Source: Neonectria sp. B-13
Lineage: Eukaryota; Ascomycota; Sordariomycetes; Hypocreales; Nectriaceae
Assembly (NCBI GenBank): GCA_002682825.1
Contig: NOKP01000010.1
Span: forward strand, 186,001-250,000
DNA length: 64,000 bases
Direction: 5' to 3'
Program-made: the position numbers and the translations under genes
Shown: positions 20,958 through 33,128 of the stretch, one piece after another
How the letters are laid out: every line of letters begins with the position of its first letter
Numbering within the stretch: position 1 is the first letter of the stretch
Notes under the pieces: model-generated
Seen by the model: the letters and a program-made list of their open reading frames with translations, nothing else
What the model was told of the DNA's origin: nothing
Databases searched by the model: none

Positions 20958-23417
20958 ATGTCAGACGCCAATGTCTGTGATGCACCTTCACCAACCAAAG
21001 AGTTGATAGCTACCGACTCTCCCAGGGACCGACCGTATCCGCCGCCTGCGAGGCGTCGAGACAAGCCCCAGCTTAGCTGCAATGCCTGTCGGAGACGAAA
21101 GTGAGTGATCGCAGTGGTTTCTTTTGAAGGGGTGACTTGTAGTCTAATCTAGGCCAACAGAATAAAATGTGATCGTTTGCATCCGTGCAGCAACTGCTCG
21201 AGTAGAGGACTGGGCTCCTCATGTACCTACTCTTCCAGCCGTCCGGTGTTGTCAGGTCGACCCCCAGGGAGCGCCCAAGTGAAGGAACGCATCAACCAGC
21301 TGGAGAATCTGGTCTTGAGTCTCATGCAGCAGACTACCTCGAGTCCTAAAGCACCACTCTCGGAAATGTCTTCAACGCTAACAGACGGAGATCCTATTTT
21401 TATATCATCTTCCCCATCTGGAACAGATCCAGAACGGCCCTTGGTAAAGAGGCTCGAGATCCAGCACGAAGTATCGCCGTCTCCGTCCGACTACGGCAGC
21501 ATCCGGATTTACGATTCAGGTGTCAGCTACGTCAGCAGCGCGCACTGGGAAGCCGTGCTAGACAGCATTGCTGAACTGAGACATCACTTGAATGGGGAGG
21601 GAGAAGCGGACGAGCGTAGCTTCGAACCCGTTCAGGTGCAGTCCAGCCATTCTAGTCCTCAGATGCTTTATAGTTGCTCAACACACGTAACCTTGGCGTC
21701 GATTCTTGAATCTATGCCACCTCGTTCTGTGGTGGATAGATTGGTCTCACGTTATTTCAACGACTTGGACATGGCAATAGGTAAGAGACCGATCAGCATA
21801 GATCCTTCCACGCAGCTGCCCCGTGCTGATCAGCAGTAGGCATGGTACACACTGGCAAATTTCTCCGAGAGGTATGACTTCTTGTTACCTTCATTGACAG
21901 GGTATTGCTCTTATCACTGGGGCTGACGCGAGACAACAGTATGAGGACTTTTGGGAATCCCCGCAGACTGCACCCGTCATGTGGGTTGGTCTCCTGTTCA
22001 GTATAATGTGCCTGTCGATGCAGTTCCAACAACAATTTCTTGCTCCTTCAAACCTCACGCCTGACGATAGTAGCTCGTCACCAGCGTCGCAAGCTCCTGA
22101 GAAGCAAACGTCAGTAGAAATGTTTCGAGAGAAGATCATCCAGTGCCTCAATCTGGGCCACTATACGAAGGGCGGGCCTTTCGTTCTGGAGACTATGATT
22201 CTCTATTTCATGGTTGAGATTTTCCTGCTCAAAGAGATCGAAGTTGGCATCTGGGTCTTGGTGGGTAATATAGTCCAGATTGCTACTCACATGGGATACC
22301 ATCAAGATGCCGCGCACTTCCCCAAAATCTCCCCCTTTGCCGGAGAGATACGAAGGCGTGTCTGGGCAATGGTACTTCAGTTGGACTTTAGCATCTCAAC
22401 GCAACTAGGGTTACCAAGGCTGATCAAAGAAAGCCAGACCACCACGGCGGAGCCGCGGAACTTGTACGATTCAGACTTTGACGAGCACACAAATGAGTTG
22501 CCTCCTTCTCGACCAGAGAGCGAGGTGACACCCACTCTTTATACCCTGTCAAAACTTAGAATTCTCTCCGTCGGGGTCAAGGTTGCTGATGTTGCCACTG
22601 AGCCTCGGCCCTACTCCTACGACACAGTGTTGGAACTAGATAAGGAGATCAACCGCGCCCAAGAAGCCCTTCCATCTAGCATGAAATGGGAGAGCCTTGG
22701 TTCGTCCCTCGCTGCACCGCCGATGGTAACTATACAGAGAATCTGGCTGGAGATATGCGTACAGCGTCTGAAGCTCGTTTTGCATAAGAAGTTTCTCGTG
22801 CCCTCTGGCTCAAAGGGGCAATATGCTTACTCAAGATCCGCATGCCTGGCTGCTGCTATGAAGATTTTGGAGCTTCAGCGCCTCGTCGATGAGGAGACTC
22901 AGTTGGATGGTCGGCTGTACCAAGTACGCTGGAGGGTGTCTACCGCGCTCACTCACGAGTTTCTCCTCGCCACAAGCGTCTTATGCTTTTATCTCTATAT
23001 CCATCTGAAGGCACAGGAAGACAGCCTTGAAAACTCAGGAGATGCTGAAGTCGCTTCGGTGGAGAAGGTCAAACAACTTTTGAGAACGTCTCAGACCATC
23101 TGGATAAGGTTGAGCGCAAACTCAACAGAGGCTCGGAAAGCTGTTGTTGCTCTGCAATATGTCCTGGGCGATCCCGAGGCCGCGTCGCAGTCTTTTGAGT
23201 CTGCAGAAATGATGCCGAACATTGTTCCTGGTGCATCGTTTCCATACTTTCCAGGTGAGTTTCACTCTTGTATCCGTTTCTGGGCGTGGCCGCATCTTTT
23301 TATAGTGTAGTTGAAAGAATTGACTACTGATAGTTGATAGGATTTTCCGATATGATACCAGGCTATGAGTTTCTAAACTTGGGACAGGAAATGGCAAACG
23401 AAGGGCTACCGTGGTAG
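20958..23417 (+). CDS. Zn(II)2Cys6 transcription factor with MHR domain
   Basis: Exons 20958-21100, 21161-21780, 21840-21871, 21940-23254 and 23341-23417 join to 728 aa. The zinc cluster has Cys41, 44, 51, 57, 60 and 69 (2-6-5-2-8), with the first intron inside it after the RRRK stretch. A short heptad-like segment (VKERINQLENLVLSL) follows at about residue 90 and could dimerise. The MHR starts around residue 200 (GMVHTGKFLREYEDFWES), reconstructed across the 32-bp micro-exon 21840-21871. The terminal exon adds 25 residues ending in LPW; without it the protein would read through into the intron. The gene neighbours a dead efflux transporter on the other strand, which may once have been its target. 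Targets today are unknown. Confidence 0.88.
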
Positions 23418-24345
23418 AAGTGTAAATAAACCTTATATAACGATGTTGAATTGTTCGCTGAAACGGACAGTTTGAACTGCACGAACCTATTGTTGTCATG
23501 GGGGTGGATTCAGTGATTCCATATATATGCCTTGAGACAGAAGCGAGCTACTAACACCGGGCATTAGTAACAAGAACGAAGTCAAATTGTCATAACTGCA
23601 TTACGACTTGAGTTCCAGTCAGCCCAAGTGAGCGACCAAACGCTGCTCGGGATTATTCGGCTCACCACACTGGTGGTGGAGTCTCACTGGCGAGCGAGAT
23701 CACTAAACGCACAACAAGTTAGATGAGGAACTGCATACTTTGAGGGACGAGCGCCTAGTCTATAAACACAGTACTGAAAGTTTCTTCCATCCTCTTCTTT
23801 CCTTGCCGGTGTTTTGTCCAGTGGCCTACATGCCCTAGATGGGAGTCATTCATCAAACGTCCTTCGTTCCATGTGACTCCTTAAGAATTTGTTGGCGCGC
23901 ATCCTTCATGAAGCGTGCCGCTTTCTTACTCTGGTTGTGGATTAAGCCTGATTGTCTGTTTCCTATGAACGAAGTTTGACGTTTGTGCCATTCACACGAT
24001 TTTGGCCTCTCTACAACGCCTTGATACCTTGTTTGTTGGGAAGCATTGTCGATCATCAATCCGTTTTCATCTAGGCAGCCAAACTCCGAGCCAGTGAGTC
24101 ACTGTTAATGGCATCGCAGTATTGCTGTTTGCTTCGTTCCAATGAATCAAAACATCCTACCTATTTAAACACGTAACTTTTCTTTCTCTCGTCTGATTTC
24201 TTCTTTTCCAAACCCAACTCCCTTCATTATCGCAACTGTGCCCCAACTCGCACACTTTCCTTCATCATACTGAGAACCTACATCGTACTGGTACGTGCTC
24301 GCGACGCCAAACCGCCAGCTTGCCGACTTTTTTTCAGCCCTTGCC
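23418..24345. other. Intergenic; 3' flank and CT-rich promoter of the MYND gene
   Basis: No gene seen. From 24170 to 24290 the plus strand is CT-rich (TTTCTTTCTCTCGTC), as expected just upstream of a fungal coding start. The first ATG after it is the one used at 24346. Confidence 0.4.
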
Positions 24346-25489
24346 ATGAGCTTTCTCGAGTTCACCATCGGTGGCGACATGAGCTTGTCGAGTGTAGCTC
24401 CGTCGTCGAGTGTAGCTCCGTCGCCTCCAACGGGTGATCCTAGCTTGACGGAATATGCAGCATTTGGGAACAAGAACTGCGCCAAGTGCGGCCAGAGTGG
24501 TTCAACCCTCTGGTGTGGCCTCTGCGAGGTTACCGACGTCGGTCAGTTGCGGGTCTTCTACTGTTCTAAGAGGTGCAAAAAGCAGCACCGGTCGGGTCAC
24601 AAGGCCACTTGTGAAGCCCGCAAGATTCTCAGCCGTGCTGTGTCTATCTTTGGCGAGATCTGGATTGCCTTTGAGAACGCCACGTTTGCCTCCTCTACCG
24701 CATTTGTCGAGGAGAAACGCGGCATTGTCACAACTCGAATGATAGATCCCATGCCGAACCATCAAGGGCGGACCAGCACGTCTCTGATCCGACAGTTCCC
24801 TAATGATGTGCTTCCCAACACGGCCAACGAAGCCACCCAGAAAGCATTCCTCTTTGATAACACTTGTGTTGAGCCGCTCATTCTTGGATCAGCTCTTCAG
24901 GAACTGTTTCTCAATCGTAAGTTCACATGCTATTTGAGTATGGGAACGAGCAACCATAACTAACGAAGACGAAGCCTTTTGCGACATGATTCGGGTCGGA
25001 GAGGTTGAGATCAAAAACCCAGCCATGGTAGTTCATCTTATGGGCTCTCCGTACCATCTCAATCACTCGGTCTTCAAGATTACACAGAGTACCGGCGAGG
25101 TGTTTGCGATCGATTTCACCGGCGCTCAGTATGGCTTCCAAGAGCAGCTGTACAAGTGGAACACATACGTGACGCACAGAGCGAAACTGGGCTCGACAAC
25201 CTCCACACTTGGTGAGGTGGCAAACATCGAACGAATTGCCAATGTCATGGCTGGCGTGGAAGTCGACAGTCGTTCTGTGGCTGTCAAAACCCTTCGCGAA
25301 GTGGTTATGCAAGAGCTACGACGCAGTATTGATGCACACTTGGAAAGGAATAATGCTACTACGAAGGACATCATGCTTCTTCCCGACTCTGAATTCAAAG
25401 TCGCTCGTGAGGTGTTGGTCACTCAGGCTAAAGCTGGTCTGCAAAGAGCCATTGAGCGTCTCGCTGATCAGAAAATTGTCAAGGTTTGA
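24346..25489 (+). CDS. MYND-type zinc-finger protein
   Basis: Exons 24346-24916 and 24975-25489 give 361 aa. A MYND finger lies at about residues 45-92: C-x2-C (NCAKCGQ), C-x2-C (WCGLC), YC-x3-C, then H-x3-C (GHKATCEA). Between the second and third pairs is an insert with VTDVGQLRV. MYND fingers are protein-interaction modules. The remaining ~270 residues have the look of a soluble domain common in fungal MYND proteins but of unknown function. An 18-bp direct repeat at about 24385-24421 encodes a duplicated SSVAPS near the N-terminus. The start is the first ATG after the CT-rich leader. Confidence 0.82.
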
Positions 25490-26398
25490 TTACTTTGACA
25501 GCGCTTTCACGCTTGTGAGGCAAGGACAAAGGAATGCGCGGGAAAGTAGGAAGGCCTCTGGCCCGTAAATGAAGAAATGAACGCGCTTGGGAAAATGAGA
25601 CGACTCTAAAGCAAGCTCAGTGGGTGCAATACGTCCTCTGAGGGTGAGTGGGTTGGAGACTGTGAACTGGATGTGGTGAGGCATCAGGGACATTGGTCTG
25701 AGAACAACTTATGAATGTAGCAAGAATAGCTCACCATCAAATCAAATGATTATTTGACACATCCTTGAGCATTCTGCGCATTTTCCCTCTCTGCCACATA
25801 TTCTCAATCGGTGGCATATGAGGCGGTCCTGGGGTAGAAGTAGTTATTGGAGCCCGAGTAGCGAAGTGGCGCGCATTACATCGAGCAGTGCCGTGGTGCG
25901 GGCGAGGTTTGCAGTCACCATTATCTTGTTCAATGTATTCCAACTTTCCAGGGCTCTCTCATGTTGTTGAGTGCCAAAGACACTAACCGCAATACTGAGA
26001 CTTTTTATACTATTAGGACGTGCAAGCAGTAACAAGAGGACCGTATGATATATCAATAACTGACAAGTGCTCTATTTTCCAAGTCACATCAGAGCTTTTC
26101 GCTGACTTCATGCCCGCGGCCTGCTACAGCATCACGAGTCAATTCCACTCGCGCACCGCCGTACAATGCCGGAACCGTGCCTCCAGTGTTCACCGGTGTG
26201 TGGCGGCCCATGTATTTTATCTTGAGCTCTCTTTCATATCCGCACTAGCTCATCGTTAATTTGTAGGGCGTGGAGCGTAGAGCGTAATCTGGTAGACAGC
26301 TTTTTGGCCGTCCTCTAGCCCACCTGCGCGTAGTGTCTTGTCTGCGCTGAGCAACGCCATTTCCACCTGCTCCTTCAAGTCCAGCGAGATGGAAAGAC
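25490..26398. other. Intergenic, no gene seen
   Basis: This is the convergent 3' space between the MYND gene and the ALDH gene. Open frames are short and show no motif. Confidence 0.4.
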
Positions 26399-28032
26399 CT
26401 ACTCCATCCAGGTAACGGTTTTGTAATACATAAACTCATCCAGGCCTTGGTAACCATTGAAGCGACCGAAACCACTCTTCTTCACCCCTCCATGAGGCAA
26501 GGTATACTCGTCGTGTACCGTCATCGAGTTGATATGTACCGCTCCAGACTCCAAGGCATCGGCAATGCGGAAAGCGGCCTTCAGATCCCGAGTGAAGACA
26601 GATGCCGTAAGTCCATATTCAGTATCATTGGCAAGGTCCACAGCCTCTGATTCAGACTTGAAAGTAAAGAGAGAAACACTGGGGCCGAATGACTCGGTCT
26701 GATATAGATCCATGTGCTTGTCGACGTTCCTGAGGACTACTGGCTGCATTCTGGTCCCAACCTGTCCATCATTCTGTTCGCTTCCTCCTGGCAATGGGTT
26801 TGCCCCCCTGGACAAAGCATCTGAGATGAGCTCACGGTTTCGCTTTGCTGAAGCCTCCGTGATGACAACAGGTGTTGAGCTTGCCGACCCAAAGAGGGTT
26901 TGTGTGGCAGTGCCGAGGGCGTCTTGGAATCTGTCCGCTACAGACTCATGAACGAGAATCCGTTCAGTTGACATGCAGATTTGCCCAGCCTAGTAGATTC
27001 ACCTGTCAGTATTCAGGTGTAAAATAGAGTCCTGATTATGAGAGACAAGGCTTACATTCAAGAAAGCTCCTCTCACGCAGTGCATGGCAGCCTCATCAAG
27101 ATCCGCGTCTGACAACACAATCGCGCTCGCCTTTCCTCCAAGCTCCATGAGGACGGGCTTGAGATGCTTTCCCGCCGATGCTGCGATCAAACTACCGACT
27201 CTAGTGCTTCCCGTAAAGTTGATCTTCTTGACATGTGGATGGGCTACAAGCCCATCGATGATAGCCGGTGCTTCGGAGGGCGCATGGAACACGAGATTTA
27301 AACATCCCTTAGGGAGACCAGCCTCGCGAAAGACGTCGGCAATAGCCCAATAGCACCGAGGCGAGAGCTCTGCTCCTTTCAAAATGGCAGTGTTTCCCGT
27401 TGCCAGAGCAAATAGGACGGACCTTAGCCCGAGATGATACGGGGCATTCCTAGGAGTCCCAAAATCAGCAAGCGCTCGACTCAATGTTCAAGATATCTGA
27501 CTCACCAAGGGGCGATTCCGACATTGACCCCGTATGGTCGTTTGTACACAATGGCCTTCATACCTTCGAAATTCGATTCGGGGACTGAGCCGGATACGGC
27601 GCCGGCTATTCTCCCAGCCGTATCCTTGAATCCTTCAATCGCCAGGCCTAGAATGAAATCTTGATAATCCTGGTTCGCACCTATTTCATGATGCATGTAG
27701 TTCCCCAGCTCCTCCCGGCGAGCATTCATGATCTCGGCGGCTTTTAGCAAGATATCGCGGCGATGGGAGGCTTTTGTCCGAGACCACGCGGGGAATGCGT
27801 GGTTGGCATTTTGGATGGCATCTTCAACATGTTGATTAGTCGCGCAAGAAAACGACCAGATTTTGTTCCCAGTTAGGGGGCTTATGACCGGGAAAGAGGA
27901 GGGTGTCTCGACATCTTGACCGTTGATGATGAGGGGTACAATCGCGTTTGTTGCGAAGCCCCGTCGACCCTGGTTGGGACGTGCACGAGGACTCAACGGA
28001 GCCATCTTTGGAGAGATCTTGACGCGATTCAT
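26399..28032 (-). CDS. Aldehyde dehydrogenase, salicylaldehyde/vanillin dehydrogenase-like
   Basis: On the minus strand, exons 28032-27506, 27449-27056 and 26989-26399 give 503 aa. It would oxidise an aldehyde, probably aromatic, with NAD(P)+. The general-base Glu is in MELGGKA (about residue 278) and the nucleophile Cys312 in GQICMSTERI, with the codons just across intron 2. The coenzyme motif NFTGSTRVG is present and ordered correctly. The C-terminal part has the FGPSVSLF and GVKKSGFGRF blocks typical of the clade. Compared with bacterial relatives the N-terminus carries about 30 extra residues, basic and Ser/Arg-rich, ending in RRGFATNA before the domain (IVPLIING). This is compatible with a mitochondrial presequence, which is inferred. 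The ATG at 28032 is the first in the frame. Aromatic-aldehyde use is a family inference. Confidence 0.92.
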
Positions 28033-28742
28033 AGTGATTGACAAAATGTGTATATCTGGTGGCACGATGTCTGTAATTTCGAGGACTTTCAATAGTAATA
28101 CTCTGAGACCATTAACGCTAGATAGGCTCGGTTACCCGATGACTGGTTGCCAGGTTAGACAGGCGGGTGATCTTCTTTCCGGCGACGTTGCTGTGGCGCC
28201 CTGGTCATTCCGGGGCCTCGAACCTCTTGCAGTTATCCGCTCCGAGAGCTGGGAGCCTAGTTGTGGATACCGACACTCTTTTGCATAATGCCAAGTATCT
28301 CGTGGGGTTCCGAAGCACCGGCCGGTTAGAATGCTTCACATAATAGACCAAGAATAACAGCAAGGAAGGCACGGTCCTGTGTTCTTGTAGCTCAGCAAGG
28401 CGAGGATATTTTGATAGTCCGGAAAAAGGCGGCGTCAACCCTGGGCTTTTGGCTGCCTTCCCATGCCAAGCCACATAACTGTTCAAACAGGCGATTGATT
28501 TAACTGCACTCAGTGCAAACAGTGTTTAGAAACTTTGATCGAGTCAAGGTGTACATATACATCAGGTCCATATATTATCAGTAGCATAGGCTACTGTGTA
28601 AAGGCGTCATTTTGTGATCCTGGACAGAGAACACGTCCTTTAGGACAAGATTGACTAGCACGAGAAAAAGTAGATTTCAACGAACCCACTAACACCTGTA
28701 ATCTCAGCATCTTTCCATTAAAGATAGGTCTTATCCTTTCCT
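28033..28742. other. Intergenic; ALDH upstream region
   Basis: Upstream of the ALDH start. Open frames are short. No recognisable coding sequence. Confidence 0.35.
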
Positions 28743-29110
28743 CTATATCCCTAGGTCAGAGTTAAGAGGCACGCCCATGACGACGCTAAGCCTCACAATT
28801 GGCAAGCCGTATGATGCGTACGTACTAATGAAAAGAGTGTTTTAGATGTTGCAGTGACTCCGGCAACAATTCTCGCAATGGTTACAACGATAGGACATAG
28901 TACCAAAACCGTAGCGCCTGCATTCGAGAGTGTTGCGTCGAGGATAATCTTAATGTATGGGAATCCTGTTGGTGTGTCGAGTATCGTGTCCAGAGTCCCA
29001 GTCGAAAATGCGAGCATAAGGACATATGCAATCCCAATGACTCCATTGGCGATGATGCTCCCCATCATGTCCAACGCAGCGGTTACGAAGCTGACGTCCG
29101 TCGCATTCCC
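28743..29110 (-). pseudogene. APC-family amino-acid/GABA permease fragment
   Basis: The minus-strand translation starts with NATDV, then ALDMMGSIIANGVIGIAYVL, then a loop with DTPTGFPYI, a TM helix (ATVLVLCPIVVTIARIVAG) and TATSKTLFSLVRT. This order matches the TM7 to TM8 region of fungal GABA/choline-type permeases. After LFSLVRT a frameshift is needed; the next frame continues with GLPIVR and GVPLN, the following permease landmarks, then a stop at 28743-28745. Everything N- and C-terminal is missing. It is clearly a dead fragment. Confidence 0.75.
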
Positions 29111-29218
29111 CTTTCGCCGCCGGCACGCATCATAGGCCCGTAGGGCATAGGGGCCTGGGTCGGAGCCTCGTGGGCCTCTCGGACGTTTTGTGTCTGGGGC
29201 ATCTCTACTCTCGTCCAT
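29111..29218 (-). pseudogene. Possible Zn2Cys6 N-terminal fragment joined to the permease remnant
   Basis: The frame starting at 29218 (MDESRDAPDTKRPRGPRG) leads into RAYDACRRRKG and then directly, in frame, into permease sequence. The RA-Y-DACRRRK motif looks like the first half of a fungal zinc cluster in which the first Cys is Tyr (TGC to TAC is one transition). The rest of the cluster is absent. The match is short, so this assignment is tentative. Confidence 0.4.
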
Positions 29219-29992
29219 GAGGAAGACTTTAGATGGGTGATAGAATCCAGAATAACGCTGGGAATGGATGATCGGTAGTCGGCGGGAGTACGAATGGGTT
29301 GCGTAGTTGAAAGTCTGGGGGTTTGGGTGTGGGGTAATGACTGTGTTGCCTGAAGGAGATTAGGAGACAATGAGGACCGATGACAAGCAAAGGATAAGCA
29401 TTAGTTGAAGCACTTGTAGCAATCGCTGTGCTAAGAGGTCCATTGCCAACTCAGCTAAACCGAGTCTGGGATAGATAGCCGTCGCGGGTGACGGGTTGGT
29501 TTATCATGGGGCGACAAACATTGGTAAAAATATCCGAACGGTTGAGTAGGCCGTTTCCACCTGGGTTCCAGGGCACTCGTTTCAAGCCCAGAGGCAGCTC
29601 GGACTAGAGCCACAGGAGAAAATCTGAAAATACAAGTTGACCTCGATGTGCTTGAGTTTTCTCTTCGAGTAAGCTGGTGTCGTTTCACGAACTTGTGTCT
29701 TGGCTTTTCGAGTCCTTTGAACATGAATAACAATGCCTGGCCTTATTGATCATGGTCGTGAAGATAGATACCTACTGTGATATGCGGTTACATATAGTTC
29801 AAACCCAAAAACTCTGGATAAATATGCATGAAGAAAAGAAAGTCTGATGATCAACCTGGAAATCTTGCCCATGCCCTTCTTCGGAAATCTCTCTAACCTC
29901 GGTGTTAATTTGATACAAGTCACAAACCTCATACAATCGCCGAGTGCCGGTCACCGCGACACGTAAACTCCAAGAGCAAGTGCTCATATTCT
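29219..29992. other. Intergenic, no gene seen
   Basis: Downstream of the C2H2 gene on the minus strand. Open frames are short and their composition does not look coding. Confidence 0.35.
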
Positions 29993-30715
29993 TCAAGAAT
30001 CTCCATGTGCCGTCCGCATGTGACGGTCGAAGTTGTCTTTCCGGCTGTAGACGTGCCCTGCAGCCGCTTTCCGGCAACCATCCACAAGGCACCGCCACCC
30101 CTCCCCCTTTCGATGTGTACGGACATGTCGTGACAAGTCCTTTTGTGTGGCAAAGGCTTTTTCGCATCCGGAAAAGAGGCACGAGAAGTACTTGATGTGG
30201 TATTTTTGGTGTTTCCTGAAGGACATAAATCGGTTAGCTTCTTTAATTGCCCTTCAAAGGTCCTCGAGGTCTTACGCTAGGTCTGAAGGACGACGGAACG
30301 CCTTTCCGCAGTGGCAGATTTTCCGCTCGCTACTTTCTACGGCGTTCATCCAGCCGTAGCAGTCATCGCGGGGACTTGACGAAGCTGAGGACGTGCCAAC
30401 TGGGGAGGCTGGTACGGCGTCGGCGGCAGCGCTTGCGCCGTGCCCTTGCTGCGGCCACGAATAGTACTGGTAGCTCTCCATCGGCTCCAAGTCCCTATCG
30501 TCCCCGAGGGTATGTCCGAAGCGATTGACTGTATGGGCTCGGTGGTCAAAAGGTCTATCGTGAGCGTTGTGGAAACGAGGTTCAGGCTGCATCGGCTCGA
30601 AATCTAGAGGAGCAGCCTGGCGTGGCCACGACTGAGAATGTGATGGAGAAGCAAAGGTTTGATTGCCGACTTGTGCAGCCGGCAGTTGGTCAATGTCCAT
30701 TGGAGTATGGTACAT
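29993..30715 (-). CDS. C2H2 zinc-finger protein
   Basis: On the minus strand, exons 30715-30276 and 30215-29993 give 220 aa. The N-terminal ~125 residues are Gln/Pro/Ser-rich and probably disordered. Three fingers fill the C-terminal part: a variant first finger with Cys-His-Cys spacing (C134, C136, H149, H153), interrupted by the intron; a classical second finger (C-x4-C, H-x3-H) ending HVRTH; and a third with a longer loop (C-x4-C, H-x4-H) ending HMRTAH. The protein stops five residues after the last His. It is probably a nuclear DNA-binding regulator; no ortholog is recognised. The start is the first ATG in frame. Confidence 0.82.
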
Positions 30716-33128
30716 GGTTATGGTGTTAGACTGTCAAAAGTGTCAAGACTCGGGATGATCTTTGTGCTTTTTGGTGTGATCGTCGGCAATTGATGCTTTC
30801 GGTCTCTGTAAAGAGTAAAGGCCTTGAGCCTAGGGGACTCGGGGGGGTAAATAGACGCACCCTATGCGCCAGGCGATGCGAGGCTGCCCGGCTGTGGTCC
30901 GATGTCATGCAGCTCAAACTGTCTTGGATCACATTTCAGAAACCCGTCTCCGTCTTTCGGGCTGATGGCGGCAGGTAACGAGGCTCTGGCATCAATCGGG
31001 ATATTGGGCTAACTAGCCTAACTTGCTCTGACATATCCCAGCTCGCAGCGGGACGATGAGGCTTGCGGCCCATAAAGGGACCAGAAGCCCAGTACTTCGT
31101 TTGGCCCAAAGCGCTTCCACCAAGGGACGTGGTAAAGCCTCGTTCAGTCAGGCTCACTGCCGGAGCTGGTGCCCAACCGACGTGTCGGATTTCCGGGCAG
31201 GAATTCTGACACAACGACAACCAATCGAACCAGCAGCCTAAAGTGTTGGTGTCCAATTGATAATTTGGGGCTCGGGTGACTTCGCTCGCATTTCATCGGT
31301 CCATTCACCGAAGCCACGCATGAAACCCCAACAAAGGCTCGGCATCTCTAGGGAACCAGCAAGTCCCGACCTCGACTGAAGGTGGGCGAGTGGGCCAATC
31401 CGGGTCCTCTCAGCTGCTGGAACGGCGCCCGTTTCAGAGACTGAAGGTTGCACAGTACGGCATTGAGTTTCTCGACTTCCAAGGCAGTCGGGCGCGAAGG
31501 GCTTAGGCCTTACAATGACGACGGTGTCGCGGCCCAGTGCGTTCGCTTGTTAAAGCCAGAACGGCTTTTGGCCACAGCTGTGCAGCGAACCTCGTGATGT
31601 TCCCGCTGAGGAAGTATAACATGTGATTAAAGTCAGGCGTCATGGCTGGTGAGCTGGTCTTCTAAGTCCTGCCCGACGGGATGGTTACCAATCAAACTTT
31701 TGTTCATGCGCTTCGCTTCATCTGCCGACCATACACGACTAGTTCTCTCTTTCCGCATGTGTTCGTCAGTTCAATTCTCCGTCCGGAGAGAAGAGACTGC
31801 CTCCGCACAGACGTGCAGCCTGCCACTCCTCAGGCTATTTCCCTCACGCATGCAGCGGAGTCTCTTTATCGTGCTACGGTGTGTGACCTTGAAAGTACGC
31901 GGAAGTAGGAGTGCAGAATAATGACGAGCTATGTTACTTCATACTCTCAACCGATGGGGATGTGATGTTGGGTAAGGCACACTAATTGAGCTCTTGTTGG
32001 ACCGTTCTACTTTTGCCAATTGGGTTTCAACAGCATGTCTTAATTCTTCGTGCAGCCCAGCTCCCGCGGAAACTACAGGCCTGGATAGGGCCAGGGGCTT
32101 CAAAAACGGGCAAGTAGAATGTCCTGGGCCTTATCAACCATAATCTCCAAGGCCGATTTCTCTTTGACAACACTGTCGGTTTTCATTCAAGACACTGGTG
32201 TTGTTGGTCGATGGACAATGGTCTCGATTTGTGGAGTCGAGGAAAGAAGTACAGTTCCTAGGGATTCTGTCCGCAACAATAGGTGCATAGGACCTATTCG
32301 AGGATAGGCCATGCGGAGATCGACGTGATCCAGATGACAATGCACGTTGGGGTTGTAGGAGCGATAAATTGTCCCACCGAAAGTACTAAGAAATGTGAAT
32401 TGGCAGAAACTAATTCTCACGAAGGCTAATATGCACATTTCGACCGTGCTTCGACAGGTGGTGACCTAAGTACGTAGTGCCCAGATAGTACGTACTACGC
32501 TTATTCCGCAGCTACGCAAGTACGAAGTAAAATAGTGACCTAGGCCTAATACCCCCCGAGGAGCGAGTGCATGTGGGCTTAGTAATTGCGGATGCGTTTT
32601 CTCAACCACGGATTTGACCAAAACTTTGTCTCGATTGCCAAGCTGTTGAAACTCTGCCGGCTTTTCCGCAAGTTGCCTTGGCGGCTTAGTCCAGATTGAA
32701 GCCCGTGGTGGCACTGGCCGTTGCGGGCTCCAAGTTTGGGGCTGTGTAAGCTCTTCGATGTGGGCCATACATAATCCGAGAGCACTGCGGTCTGGGTTGC
32801 AGAATATACAGAATAGAGGTAAGTACTATGTTTGCTGGGGGAAAAGCACCTAGACAACGATGAGGATAAGTCACGGTGCCTCAAGTCCCGGAAGAAACAT
32901 TGCTGGTGATGGAGACGCCAAATAGTCTGGGGTATCGTTTGCACTATGGACTAGACAGTATAAAGTATAACTCCGTGCTCGTATCCGCACGGACTGGGGC
33001 TCGCTGATGACGTTGCTTCTGGAGCCAAGACCCTTAGAAGCTCCCTTGGCTCAACCCCACCAAAATGCGCCCATCTCGTTCTCCGAGTGCCAGCCTCGAA
33101 ACATTCCACCTCTTCAATCATCGCCGAG
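30716..33128. other. Intergenic (2.4 kb), no supported gene
   Basis: This is the shared upstream space of the minus-strand C2H2 gene and the plus-strand SRO7 gene. A perfect 12-bp palindrome TAGTACGTACTA lies at 32486-32497 in a TACG-rich patch. Open frames up to about 120 codons (minus strand, 32466-32944) show no motif. Confidence 0.4.
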
